Origin: Phaeobacter bryozoorum
GTDB lineage: Bacteria > Pseudomonadota > Alphaproteobacteria > Rhodobacterales > Rhodobacteraceae
Direction: 5' to 3' (one strand)
Assembly (NCBI RefSeq): GCF_041893525.1
Contig: NZ_CP169068.1
Length of the DNA: 64,000 bases
Positions 32,699-41,531 of this stretch are shown here, piece by piece. The notes beneath the pieces were generated by a model. It did no database searches. It was given only the letters and a program-made list of their open reading frames with translations, and was not told the DNA's origin. Both the position numbers and the translations under genes were made by a program. Position 1 is the first letter of the stretch; every line of letters begins with the position of its first letter.

Positions 32699-34174
32699 CT
32701 AGCCTGCCTTTGCGCGGCAGGGGCGCAGGGCATCGGCCAGCAGCGCCAGACCCGGCTCGATCCGGCTGGATGGGATCGAGGAATAGCCCAGCCGGTAATA
32801 GTTCTGTTTGCGGTGTTCGGCGGCAAAGAAGGGCGCGCCGGGTTCGATCAGGACGCTTTTTTCAACCAGCGATCGGGCAACAACCGCAGTATCCACGTGA
32901 TCCTCGGCCCGCATCCAGAGGGAAGAGCCGCCGTAGACGCCGACCCCGGCGACGCTGAGCCCGTGATCGGTCACCGCCGTTTCGATCACGCAGCGGCGGT
33001 CATGCAGCACCTTGGCCATGCGGCGGATCTGGGCGTCGTAATGGCCGAGCGACAGGAAATAGGCCACGGTGCGCTGCACATGGCCGGGCGGGTGGCGCAG
33101 CACATTGGCGCGCAGCGCGCGGGCCTGACGGATAAATGGCTCGGAGCCGACCAGATAGCCAAGGCGCAGCCCCGGAAAGAGCGATTTGGAGAAGCTGCCG
33201 ACATAGACCACCCGGCCATCGGCGTCGAGCGACTTCAGCGCGGGGGAGGGCGCGCCGAGGAAGGACATTTCAAACTCATAATCGTCTTCGACAATCACCG
33301 CGTCGATCTCGCGGGCGCGTTCCAGCAGCTGCTTGCGCCGCGCCATCGGCATGGTGGCGGTTGTCGGGCTCTGGTGGCTGGGGGTGGTGAAGATGACATC
33401 GGTGTCATCTCGAATGGCATCCGGGGGCAGCCCGTCGTGATCCACCGGCAGGCAGTCGATCTGGCAGCCGCGATAGACCAGCTGATCGCGCAAGGTGTAA
33501 TAGGTCGGATCCTCAAGCGCGGCCTTGCGGCCCGGTCCCAGCAGCAGCTGGGTCACCAGCCAGAGCGCGTTCTGGGCGCCAAGGGTGATCAGGATCTCCT
33601 CGGGCCGGGCAGAGATGCCGCGCCGGGGCAGGGTATGGCGGGCGATATATTCCACCAGAAGCGGGTCGTCCTGATCGAAATAGTCGTTGGTCAGGGCCGC
33701 AAAATCCTTTTGCCCCAGCGCGCGCAGGGCACAGAGCCGCCAGTTGGCGTGGTCAAACAGCGTGGCATCGGCCTGCCCGTAGATGAAGGGATAGCGGTAG
33801 TCGCGCCAGTTCTGCGGTTTGCGGGGCGTATCGCCGCCGCAGTAGTTGCCGACGATGGTGGAGGCCCAGTCGACCGTATCGGCCGATTTCTGCGAGGGCG
33901 CATAGCTGGGCGGCACCGGCGCGTTTTCAGAGACATAATAGCCCGACCGCCCTCTGGAGATCAGGTAATCATTGGCCAGCAGCTCTGTGTAGGCCAGCGT
34001 CACGGTGATGCGGCTGATGCCCAGATGCGCGGCGAGTTTGCGCGAGGACGGCAGTTTTTCCCCGACCCGCAGGCGGCCGGAGAGAATGCCCTCGGCAATC
34101 ATTTCCTGGATCTGCGCCTGCAGGGTGCCTTGCGCGTCGGGGTTCAGAAAGAAGGTGTCGACAGAGATAGCCAT
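32699..34174 (-). CDS. tauR: Taurine-responsive MocR/GntR-type regulator TauR
   Basis: 491 residues. N-terminal GntR winged helix (about 10-80: QIQEMIAEGILSGRLRVGEKLPSSR and LGISRITVTLAYTELLAND) joined to a fold-type I aminotransferase-like domain with the PLP lysine in YVGSFSKSLFPGLRLGYLV. This is the MocR architecture of TauR, which activates taurine genes and represses itself. Neighbours tpa and xsc and the CTGGACYTAA-like repeats just upstream support the assignment. Confidence 0.9.
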   Translation of the reverse strand: MAISVDTFFLNPDAQGTLQAQIQEMIAEGILSGRLRVGEKLPSSRKLAAHLGISRITVTLAYTELLANDYLISRGRSGYYVSENAPVPPSYAPSQKSADTVDWASTIVGNYCGGDTPRKPQNWRDYRYPFIYGQADATLFDHANWRLCALRALGQKDFAALTNDYFDQDDPLLVEYIARHTLPRRGISARPEEILITLGAQNALWLVTQLLLGPGRKAALEDPTYYTLRDQLVYRGCQIDCLPVDHDGLPPDAIRDDTDVIFTTPSHQSPTTATMPMARRKQLLERAREIDAVIVEDDYEFEMSFLGAPSPALKSLDADGRVVYVGSFSKSLFPGLRLGYLVGSEPFIRQARALRANVLRHPPGHVQRTVAYFLSLGHYDAQIRRMAKVLHDRRCVIETAVTDHGLSVAGVGVYGGSSLWMRAEDHVDTAVVARSLVEKSVLIEPGAPFFAAEHRKQNYYRLGYSSIPSSRIEPGLALLADALRPCRAKAG

Positions 34175-34187
34175 GAATCACTGTAGG

Positions 34188-34219
34188 CTGGACATAAATG
34201 GGGTGCAATCTGGACTTAC
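34188..34219. promoter_or_regulatory. TauR-box-like direct repeats at the tauR promoter
   Basis: CTGGACATAA (34188-34197) and CTGGACTTAC (34210-34219) on the + strand, starts 22 bp apart, beginning 13 bp before the tauR start; placed to overlap its promoter, consistent with autorepression. Confidence 0.7.
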
Positions 34220-34334
34220 GTGTTTTTTGCACGCTTGCGGAGGAAAACCCAGCCGCCGCGTCAGGCCCGTGATGCCGCATCTTGCCCGTGATGATGGTCA
34301 TGGTGAGAAAGCGGATCTTCCGTACCGGGCCGGG

Positions 34335-34916
34335 TTACCTGTCTGACAGATGTTGCAGGTGGGCGCGGATCGTGGGCCATTCGGCGGCGGTGATGGAATA
34401 GACGGCGGTGTCGCGCAGGGTGCCATTGGCCAGTATCATATGCGCCCGAAGGATCCCGTCGAGCTGCGCGCCGAGCCGTTCGATGGCGGCCCGGCTCTGG
34501 CGGTTGAGACGATGGGTGCGGAACTCCACTGCGATGGCCCCGAGCGTTTCAAACGCATGGGTGAGCAGCAGCCGTTTGCATTCGGTGTTGATCCCGCTGC
34601 GCTGCACCGATCTGCGATACCAGGTGGAGCCGATTTCCAGCCTGCGGTTGGCGGCGTCGATGTTCATATAGGTGGTCATGCCGACCGCGCGACCTGTCTG
34701 ATCCAGCACGGCGAAGGGGGCCATTTTGCCGCTCTGTTGCAGGGCAAGGCGACGGCTGATTTCGGCTCCGATATCCTGCGGTGCGGGCACTGTCGTGTAC
34801 CACAGCCGGTGCAGGTCACCGTCGGCGGCGGCTTCTGCCAGATCGCTGGCGTGATCGGGCAGAAGCGGGGTGAGGTTGACGGTCTTGCCCGTCAGCGGCA
34901 GGGGAGACGCCCACAT
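34335..34916 (-). CDS. GNAT-family N-acetyltransferase (RimJ/RimL-like)
   Basis: 193 residues from ATG 34916 with AAAGGTG upstream. The acetyl-CoA-binding strand-turn-helix region is RLEIGSTWYRRSVQRSGINTECKRLLL followed by the FRTHRLNRQSRAAIERLGAQ segment typical of RimJ/RimL-type acetyltransferases. Substrate unknown (ribosomal protein, amino acid or antibiotic). It lies between tpa and tauR on the same strand but is separated from tpa by a strong terminator, so it is probably transcribed separately. Confidence 0.85.
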   Translation of the reverse strand: MWASPLPLTGKTVNLTPLLPDHASDLAEAAADGDLHRLWYTTVPAPQDIGAEISRRLALQQSGKMAPFAVLDQTGRAVGMTTYMNIDAANRRLEIGSTWYRRSVQRSGINTECKRLLLTHAFETLGAIAVEFRTHRLNRQSRAAIERLGAQLDGILRAHMILANGTLRDTAVYSITAAEWPTIRAHLQHLSDR

Positions 34917-34960
34917 GGTTGCGCACCTTTGATCTGAAACATCCGACCCAGAGATGCAGA

Positions 34961-34990
34961 AAAGGTGGCCCTGTGGTAAGGGCCACCTTT
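34961..34990 (-). terminator. Strong terminator of tpa
   Basis: Perfect 12-bp stem AAAGGTGGCCCT/AGGGCCACCTTT (34961-34972 with 34979-34990), six-base loop; a second hairpin with an 8-bp stem (35027-35034 with 35039-35046) sits between it and the tpa stop. Confidence 0.85.
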
Positions 34991-35058
34991 GGATTTTTCG
35001 ATCAGGCCAGATTGGACCGGTCTGCCAGGCCTGACTTATCAGGCCTGATGGGGGGTGA

Positions 35059-36456
35059 TCAGCCAAACACCTTGGTCAGGGCCACATCCACCGCGTCGGT
35101 GATCTTGTCCACGTCTTCCGGCGTGACGATCAGCGCGGGGCTGAAGCACAGGGTGTTGTTCTTGCCCGGAATGGAGCGGTTGGTCACACCGATGATGACG
35201 TTCTGATTGCCACATTCAGCCACAACCGCCTGCGCCAGTTTCTCGTCCACCGGTTCCTTGGTCTCGCGGTCAGCGACCAGTTCGGCGCCGAGGAACAGAC
35301 CCTTGCCGCGGACATCGCCGATGACCTGATGTTTCTCCATCAGCGCCTCGAGGTTGGCCTTCATCCGCGCGCCCATGGCGGTGCAATTGTCGAGCAGGTT
35401 CTCGTCCTCGATGATCTGCATATTGACCAGCGCGGCCGCAGGGCCGGCGGTGCAGCCGCCAAAGGTGGAGATATCGCGGAAGTAGTTCATCGGATCACTG
35501 GCGTCATCCTTGAACATGTTGAAGACCTCCTCGGTGGTGACAAGGCAGGCAATCGCGGCATAGCCGGAGGCCACACCTTTGGCCATGGTCACGAAATCAG
35601 GCTGGATGCCGTAGTGCTGATAGCCGAACCAGGTGCCGGTGCGGCCAACGCCACAGACCACTTCGTCGATGTGCAAGAGGATGTCGTACTGTTTGCAGAT
35701 CTCCTGCACGCGCGGCCAGTAGCCTTCGGGCGCCTCAATGACGCCGCCGCCTGCGGTCACCGGTTCAAGGCAGAGCGCGCCGACGGTGTCGGGGCCTTCG
35801 CGCAGGATGACCTCTTCGATCAGGTTGGCGGCGGCAATGCCGAACTCCTTGCCGGAGAGATGCTCCAGACCGAGCTCGTGCTTGCGGTACTCCATGCAGT
35901 GGGGAACCTTCACGAAATCGGGCGCGAAGGGGCCGTATTGCATATTGCGCTCTTCCTGACCGCCTGCGGACATCGTCGCGAGGGTCGAGCCGTGGTAGTC
36001 GCGGTCGCGGTAGAGGATCTTGGTTTTCTTGCCGCCGTATTTCTTGTGCGCGATCTGGCGCACCATCTTGAAGGCTTTCTCATTCGCCTCGGAGCCGGAG
36101 TTGTTGTAATAAACCCGGCTCATCCCCGGCATTTTCGAGATCAGCTTCTCGGCGAACAGTGCACCGGGGATGGACCCTGCCGACTGGGCAAAATAGCAGA
36201 GTTTCATCAGCTGATCGTAGACCGCCTTGGCGATCTCCTCGCGGCCATAGCCGACGTTGACGGTCCAGACACCGCCAGAGACGGCATCGAGCCATTCCTT
36301 GCCGTTCTGGTCCCAGACCCGCATACCCTTGCCCTCGACGATGATGCGGGGGTCGTTTTCCTCAAACGGTTTGTGCTGGATCAGGTGATGCCAGACGTTG
36401 GCCTTGTCGGCGGCGATGACCCGGCTCAGGTCGTTTTCATTGAACGTGCCATCCAT
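35059..36456 (-). CDS. tpa: Taurine:pyruvate aminotransferase
   Basis: 465 residues from ATG 36456 (AAAGGG upstream). Class III PLP aminotransferase: YYNNSGSEANEKAFKMVRQ, HIDEVVCGVGRTG with the cofactor Asp, and TMAKGVASGY with the PLP lysine. The N-terminus (VWHHLIQHKPFEENDP) and length match Tpa, which transfers the taurine amino group to pyruvate to give sulfoacetaldehyde and alanine. TauR-like repeats lie about 97 bp upstream and xsc, the next enzyme, is nearby. Transport genes (tauABC or TRAP) and alanine dehydrogenase are not in the window. Confidence 0.93.
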   Translation of the reverse strand: MDGTFNENDLSRVIAADKANVWHHLIQHKPFEENDPRIIVEGKGMRVWDQNGKEWLDAVSGGVWTVNVGYGREEIAKAVYDQLMKLCYFAQSAGSIPGALFAEKLISKMPGMSRVYYNNSGSEANEKAFKMVRQIAHKKYGGKKTKILYRDRDYHGSTLATMSAGGQEERNMQYGPFAPDFVKVPHCMEYRKHELGLEHLSGKEFGIAAANLIEEVILREGPDTVGALCLEPVTAGGGVIEAPEGYWPRVQEICKQYDILLHIDEVVCGVGRTGTWFGYQHYGIQPDFVTMAKGVASGYAAIACLVTTEEVFNMFKDDASDPMNYFRDISTFGGCTAGPAAALVNMQIIEDENLLDNCTAMGARMKANLEALMEKHQVIGDVRGKGLFLGAELVADRETKEPVDEKLAQAVVAECGNQNVIIGVTNRSIPGKNNTLCFSPALIVTPEDVDKITDAVDVALTKVFG

Positions 36457-36552
36457 GACATGCCCTTTCCAAGTTGTTCGAAAATGCGATCCGCCACCGG
36501 TCGGCTGGCCAACTCGCCCTGTCACTACGAAACGCTATAATTACGTTTTGCT

Positions 36553-36585
36553 CTAGGTCCAGTTGTCGGCGCAATTTAGCTCCAG
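36553..36585 (-). promoter_or_regulatory. TauR-box-like direct repeats upstream of tpa
   Basis: On the minus strand CTGGAGCTAA (36585-36576) and CTGGACCTAG (36562-36553), starts 23 bp apart, about 97 bp before the tpa start; the same spacing and distance as at xsc. Confidence 0.65.
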
Positions 36586-36696
36586 ACGCGGAGCTGGCGG
36601 ATGAGTTCTGTAAAAAACATATGTTCTGGAATTGCCGGATTGAGAACGTGTGTTGTTATGCGCCAGATCGGTGCAGGACACAGGCGGAGCGACGCG

Positions 36697-37503
36697 TTGA
36701 CGACATATCATCTGATGGTGGCCCCCAATGGGGCACGGCGGCAGCAGGCGGATCATGCAGCGCTGCCACTGCGTACGGCGGAGATTGCCGCGACGGCGGC
36801 GGCCTGTCAGCGCGCCGGGGCGGATGCGCTGCATCTGCATGTGCGCGACCGGGACGGGGGGCATTCGCTGGATGCCGCGCGCTACCGGGAGGCGATGGCG
36901 GCGGTGGCCGAGGCCGCGCCGGGCATGGCGATCCAGATTACCACCGAGAGTGCCGGGATTTTTGACGTGGCCGATCAGCTGGCCTGTCTGGAGACGCTGC
37001 GCCCGGCGGCGGCCTCGATCTCGGTGCGGGAGCTGGCACGCGATGCGGATCTGGCGGCGCGGGCCTATGCGATCTGCGCCGAGGCCGGGACACAGGTGCA
37101 GCATATCCTATACGGTGCCGACTGCATTGCGGAGTTGCGCCGGGCCTATGAGCGCGGGGATGTTCCGGCGCAAATGCGGTCCGCGATCTTTGTGCTTGGC
37201 CAATACGCGCCGCCGCGTCTGGCCCATCCGTCGGAGCTGCGTCCGTTTCTGGCGGCAACTGCGGATCTGGATCTGGACTGGGGACTCTGCGCTTTTGGCC
37301 ATAGGGAACATGATTGCCTGCTGGCGGGGCTTGAGGCCGGGGGGCGGCTGCGGATCGGGTTTGAAAACAATACCCAGGCTGCGGACGGTTCGGAGTATTC
37401 TGACAACGCGGCCTCTGTCGCGGCTTTTGTCGAACGTGCCGGTGCGGCGGGGCATCTGCCTTGTGCGCGCTCTGTTTTCAATGATCAAGGAGCTCAGCCA
37501 TGA
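36697..37503 (+). CDS. BKACE-family protein (beta-keto acid cleavage enzyme)
   Basis: About 268 residues. TIM-barrel BKACE (DUF849) signatures: HLMVAPNGARR near the N-terminus, DALHLHVRDRDGGHSLD with the metal-binding HxH, IQITTESAG, and FGHREHDCLLAGL plus GFENN at the end. Family enzymes cleave beta-keto acids with acetyl-CoA (for example 3-keto-5-aminohexanoate). The family alignment fits a TTG start at 36697 (GGAG upstream); an ATG at 36658 is in frame. It overlaps the following aminotransferase by four bases, so the pair acts together, perhaps transamination then keto-acid cleavage of an unknown compound. Confidence 0.8.
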   Translation: MTTYHLMVAPNGARRQQADHAALPLRTAEIAATAAACQRAGADALHLHVRDRDGGHSLDAARYREAMAAVAEAAPGMAIQITTESAGIFDVADQLACLETLRPAAASISVRELARDADLAARAYAICAEAGTQVQHILYGADCIAELRRAYERGDVPAQMRSAIFVLGQYAPPRLAHPSELRPFLAATADLDLDWGLCAFGHREHDCLLAGLEAGGRLRIGFENNTQAADGSEYSDNAASVAAFVERAGAAGHLPCARSVFNDQGAQP

Positions 37504-38843
37504 GCCATGTTTTTCCGCGCCACACCAAGGCCAATCTGCCCACTGCCGTTGGGGGCGATGGCTGTTATCTGATTGATGCCAATGGCAAACGCTATTTCGA
37601 TGGCTCCGGCGGCGCGGCGGTGTCCTGTCTGGGGCATTCCGATGCCGAGGTGATTTCAGCCGTGCAGGCGCAGGTGGGCCAGCTGGCCTTTGCCCATACC
37701 GGGTTCATGACCTCGGAACCGGCCGAGGCGCTGGCGGATCTGTTGATTTCACAGGCGCCGGGGGATCTGGACCGGGTCTATTTCGTCTCTGGCGGATCCG
37801 AGGCGACCGAGGCCGCGATCAAGCTGGCGCGGCAGTATCATCTGGAGCGCGGCGACAGCGCGCGGCGTCACGTGATCGCGCGCAGGCAGAGCTATCACGG
37901 CAACACGCTGGGGGCGCTGGCGGCGGGCGGCAATGAATGGCGACGCCAGCAGTTTGCGCCGCTGCTGATTGATATTTCGCATATCGCGCCCTGCTATGAA
38001 TATGTCGATCGGGGCGACGGCGAGCGCAGCTATGACTATGGCCAGCGTGTCGCCAATGAGCTGGAGGCGGAGATCCTGCGGCTTGGGCCCGAGACGGTCA
38101 TGGCCTTCATGGCGGAGCCTGTGGTGGGGGCGACATCCGGCGCGGTGCCTGCGGTTGAGGGCTATTTCAAGCGTATCCGCGAAATCTGCGACCAATATGG
38201 CGTGTTGCTCATTCTGGATGAGGTGATGTGCGGGATGGGGCGCACTGGGCATCTGTTTGCCTGCGAGGCGGATGGTGTCGCGCCCGATATCCTCTGTATC
38301 GCCAAGGGGCTGGGCGCTGGCTATCAGCCGATTGGCGCGATGCTGTGCAGCCGCCGGATCTATGACGCCATTGAGGGCGGCAGCGGGTTTTTCCAGCACG
38401 GCCACACCTATATCGGGCACCCGGTGGCAACGGCGGCGGGGCTGGCAGTGGTGCGGGCGCTGCTGGATCGCGGGCTGGTGCAGCGCAGCGCCGAGATGGG
38501 CGAGACATTGCATGGCGCATTGGTCGAGGCCTTTGGCCAGCATCCTCATGTTGGCGATCTGCGCGGGCGCGGGTTGTTCCGCGGGATCGAGCTGGTGGCC
38601 GACCGGGAGAGCAAGACGCCCTTTGATCCCGGCCTCGGTCTTGCGGGCAAGCTGAAGAAGGCCGCGTTCGAGGCCGGGCTGATCTGCTATCCGATGGCGG
38701 GCACGCGGGATGGGCGCAACGGCGATCATATCCTGCTCGCGCCGCCCTTCATCCTGACGCAGGATCAGATCGGCGAGATCACTGTCAAGCTGAAGATTGC
38801 GCTGGCGCAGGTTCTGCCTGCTTCGGGCTCTGGAACCGGGTGA
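37500..38843 (+). CDS. Class III aminotransferase
   Basis: 447 residues. Fold-type I PLP enzyme: FVSGGSEATEAAIKLARQY, SYHGNTLGALAAGGN, LLILDEVMCGMGRTG with the cofactor Asp and CIAKGLGAGYQPIGAM with the PLP lysine. This form is common in omega-amino acid/polyamine aminotransferases; the substrate is not readable. The four-base overlap with BKACE indicates one transcript and one pathway. It differs clearly from Tpa (35059-36456), so it is not a duplicate. Confidence 0.87.
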   Translation: MSHVFPRHTKANLPTAVGGDGCYLIDANGKRYFDGSGGAAVSCLGHSDAEVISAVQAQVGQLAFAHTGFMTSEPAEALADLLISQAPGDLDRVYFVSGGSEATEAAIKLARQYHLERGDSARRHVIARRQSYHGNTLGALAAGGNEWRRQQFAPLLIDISHIAPCYEYVDRGDGERSYDYGQRVANELEAEILRLGPETVMAFMAEPVVGATSGAVPAVEGYFKRIREICDQYGVLLILDEVMCGMGRTGHLFACEADGVAPDILCIAKGLGAGYQPIGAMLCSRRIYDAIEGGSGFFQHGHTYIGHPVATAAGLAVVRALLDRGLVQRSAEMGETLHGALVEAFGQHPHVGDLRGRGLFRGIELVADRESKTPFDPGLGLAGKLKKAAFEAGLICYPMAGTRDGRNGDHILLAPPFILTQDQIGEITVKLKIALAQVLPASGSGTG

Positions 38844-39034
38844 GATCGCGGGCGACTCGGGCGTTTGGCGATCACGTTGGTGGGCCGTAGCCGGATTGTG
38901 CAGGTTTTGATCGGCGGACTGGCAGGTTTTGAGATCATTCCGTGAAAAGAATGATGTGCTCACGCAGTATATGAGTGATGTTTCTTCATATCTTCTTGGT
39001 AGTATCTCTGCATAACTCCAAGAGGACCGATCAA

Positions 39035-40504
39035 ATGACCACAGATATCGCCCCTGCCAACCTTCTTGATCGCTTTCGCGCATCACTTGCCGGGGCGGAT
39101 TGTCTGGAGCGCCTGCGTGCGGGTGTCATTGGTGAAGGGGCCGAGCTGCCGGGGCCAAATGGGCCGGTCAAGATGATCTACGCCGATTATGTCGCCTCTG
39201 GCCGCGCCCTGCGGCAGGTTGAGGACTTCGTTCTGGCGGAGGTGCTGCCGTTTTATGCCAACAGTCACACCGAGGCGTCTTATTGCGGCAGCTTCATGAC
39301 CCGGCTGCGTGGCGCGGCACGGCAGACGATTGCGCGGATCTGCGGCGCCGATGATCGCTTTGCCACGGTGTTTACCGGATCGGGTGCAACGGCGGGTCTG
39401 AACCGGCTGGTGCATCTGCTGGGGGTGTCCGGCGCGGTGGCGGCGGGGCAGCGGCCGCTGGTGATCCTTGGCCCTTATGAGCATCACTCAAACATCCTGC
39501 CCTGGCGCGAAAGCGGCGCCGAGGTGGTGGAGATTGCCGAAGCGGCCGAGGGTGGGCCGGACATGGCGGAGCTGGAGGCGGTCTTGCAGGGGGCGGCAGG
39601 CGGCGACCGCCTGATCGTGGGGGCGTTTTCAGCGGCCTCCAACGTGACGGGGATTGTCACCGACACCGATGCGGTCAGCCGGTTGCTGCGCCGGTACGGC
39701 GCGCGGGTGGTCTGGGATTATGCGGGCGGTGGCCCCTATCTGCCGATGGATATGGCGGCGGGCACCGATGCCGAGAAGGATGCGATTGTATTTTCCGCCC
39801 ATAAATTCCTGGGCGGGCCGGGGGCATCCGGCGTGATGATCCTGCGCAAGGCGGCAGTGGCCAGCACACGCCCGACGCTGCCCGGTGGCGGCACGGTGAA
39901 ATTCGTCTCGCCCTGGCAGCATGACTACGCCGAGGATCTTGCCGCCCGAGAAGAGGCCGGCACGCCCAATGTGGTGGGCGATATCCGCGTCGCGCTCTGC
40001 CTGCTGGTCAAGGAGGCGATGGGTCAGGCGTTTATGGACCGGCGGCAGGAAGAGCTGCGCCAGCGGGCGCTGGCGGCCTGGCAGGGTCTGCCCAATCTGC
40101 AAATCCTTGGCAATCCGAACGCCAAGCAGAAGCTGCCGATCTTTTCGTTTCAGGTGCAGGACCCCGAGACCGGCGCGCCGATCCACCAGCAGCTGTTCAC
40201 CCGGATGCTGTCGGATCACTATGGCGTTCAGGCCCGCGGCGGCTGCGCCTGTGCCGGACCTTACGCGCATCGGCTGCTGAACATCGGGCAGGTGCAGTCC
40301 CGCGCCATGCGGGCGGCCATTCTGGGTGGCAAGGAGATCGAGAAGCCGGGTTGGACGCGGCTCAACTTCTCCGCCACGCTGAGCGATGAGAAAGCCGATG
40401 CGATCATCCATGCGGTGCGGGACCTGGCGCAGGATCCGCAACGGTTCTGCGAGGGCTATAACGTCGATGTCTCTACCGCGCGCTTTGCGCCGAAGGTGGC
40501 ATAA
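39035..40504 (+). CDS. Class V aminotransferase (cysteine desulfurase/selenocysteine lyase-like)
   Basis: 489 residues from ATG 39035. IYADYVASGRALRQVEDFVL, HTEASYCGSFMTRLR, FTGSGATAGLNRLV, then FSAHKFLGGPGASGV with the PLP lysine. A GGCACAGPYAHRLL segment contains the reactive-loop cysteines. It resembles the csd-like group but is longer and its substrate is unknown. The start at 38975 is in a noncoding-like AT-rich leader and is rejected. Its stop overlaps the next start by one base (TAATG), so it is coupled to a class II amidotransferase. Confidence 0.82.
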   Translation: MTTDIAPANLLDRFRASLAGADCLERLRAGVIGEGAELPGPNGPVKMIYADYVASGRALRQVEDFVLAEVLPFYANSHTEASYCGSFMTRLRGAARQTIARICGADDRFATVFTGSGATAGLNRLVHLLGVSGAVAAGQRPLVILGPYEHHSNILPWRESGAEVVEIAEAAEGGPDMAELEAVLQGAAGGDRLIVGAFSAASNVTGIVTDTDAVSRLLRRYGARVVWDYAGGGPYLPMDMAAGTDAEKDAIVFSAHKFLGGPGASGVMILRKAAVASTRPTLPGGGTVKFVSPWQHDYAEDLAAREEAGTPNVVGDIRVALCLLVKEAMGQAFMDRRQEELRQRALAAWQGLPNLQILGNPNAKQKLPIFSFQVQDPETGAPIHQQLFTRMLSDHYGVQARGGCACAGPYAHRLLNIGQVQSRAMRAAILGGKEIEKPGWTRLNFSATLSDEKADAIIHAVRDLAQDPQRFCEGYNVDVSTARFAPKVA

Positions 40505-41283
40505 TGTGCCGTCTGCTCGCCTGGAACGGGGCCCCGCGCTATCTTGAGGATCTGGTCTTCGTACCGGAACATTCGCTGGTGCATCAGTGCCGTAACGCGC
40601 TGATCTGCAAGACGCCGATCAATGCTGATGGGTTTGGTATGGCCTGGTATTCGGACCGGCCCGAACCCTGTCTGTACAAGGATACCCATCCGGCCTGGTC
40701 CGATCCAAATCTGGCGCAGATTTCGCGCCACACCAAGACCGGGCTGTTTCTGGCGCATGTGCGCGCCTCGACCGGGACGGCGACCTCGCGCAACAACTGC
40801 CATCCGTTTGCCAGTGGCAAATGGAGCTTCATGCACAATGGTCAGGCCGGCGGGCATATGATGTTCCGCAAGCGGCTGGACACGATGATCCCGGATGCTT
40901 TCTACGATCACCGTCTGGGCGGCACCGAGAGTGAGGCGATTTTCCTGATCGCGCTTGGGCTTGGCCTTGATGAGGATCCGATTGGCGCGGTGGCGGCGGC
41001 GGTACAGCAGGTCGAAGCGGTGTCGCGCGATCATGGCACCACGCCGCATATGCGGTTTGGCGCCTGCTGGTCCGATGGCACCCGGCTTTTTGCGGCGCGC
41101 TATGCCTCTGATCAATACGCACCGAGCCTCTATTACCGGATCTACGATGAGGGGGTGATTGTCACCTCCGAGCCGCTGGACAGCGACACCCGGAACTGGA
41201 TCGAGGTGCAGCCGAACCGTGCGCTGGTCGTCGAAGGGGGGCGGGTTGTCGAGCTGCCGTTCACGGCGGCGCTGGCGGCGTAG
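40504..41283 (+). CDS. Class II glutamine amidotransferase (YafJ-like)
   Basis: 259 residues. Begins MCRLLAWNG: the Cys2 nucleophile of the Ntn-type glutaminase domain after removal of Met1. Other signatures: NADGFGMAWYS, HVRASTGTATSRNNCHPF and WSFMHNGQ. Stand-alone YafJ/EgtC-type proteins of this length act as amidases (EgtC hydrolyses a gamma-glutamyl bond); EgtC-like action on a gamma-glutamyl compound would fit the neighbouring 5-oxoproline genes, but that is inference. Coupled to the class V aminotransferase. A terminator follows. Confidence 0.85.
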   Translation: MCRLLAWNGAPRYLEDLVFVPEHSLVHQCRNALICKTPINADGFGMAWYSDRPEPCLYKDTHPAWSDPNLAQISRHTKTGLFLAHVRASTGTATSRNNCHPFASGKWSFMHNGQAGGHMMFRKRLDTMIPDAFYDHRLGGTESEAIFLIALGLGLDEDPIGAVAAAVQQVEAVSRDHGTTPHMRFGACWSDGTRLFAARYASDQYAPSLYYRIYDEGVIVTSEPLDSDTRNWIEVQPNRALVVEGGRVVELPFTAALAA

Positions 41284-41295
41284 CCATCCGGGCGG

Positions 41296-41315
41296 GTCAG
41301 AGCGGGGGCTCTGAC
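41296..41315 (+). terminator. Hairpin terminator after the amidotransferase
   Basis: 8-bp stem GTCAGAGC/GCTCTGAC (41296-41303 with 41308-41315) with a four-G loop, without a strong T-tract; just past the stop at 41283. Confidence 0.5.
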
Positions 41316-41531
41316 GGGTCTCAGATCTTGCCTGTAGCTGAGCCTTTGACCGGGCTATTGACTGGCCCCTAAACTGGGCCTCTGCCCGCCCTCCGATATA
41401 TCAGGGGGATCGCGGGAAGAGGCCGGTTGACTATCCCTACGATGCAGCGCAACCCTGTGGCGAAAATGGACGGGGATAGCTGAGCCGCCCGGCAGGGGTG
41501 GTCCGGCGCCCGGACCTGTGTCGGAGGAACC

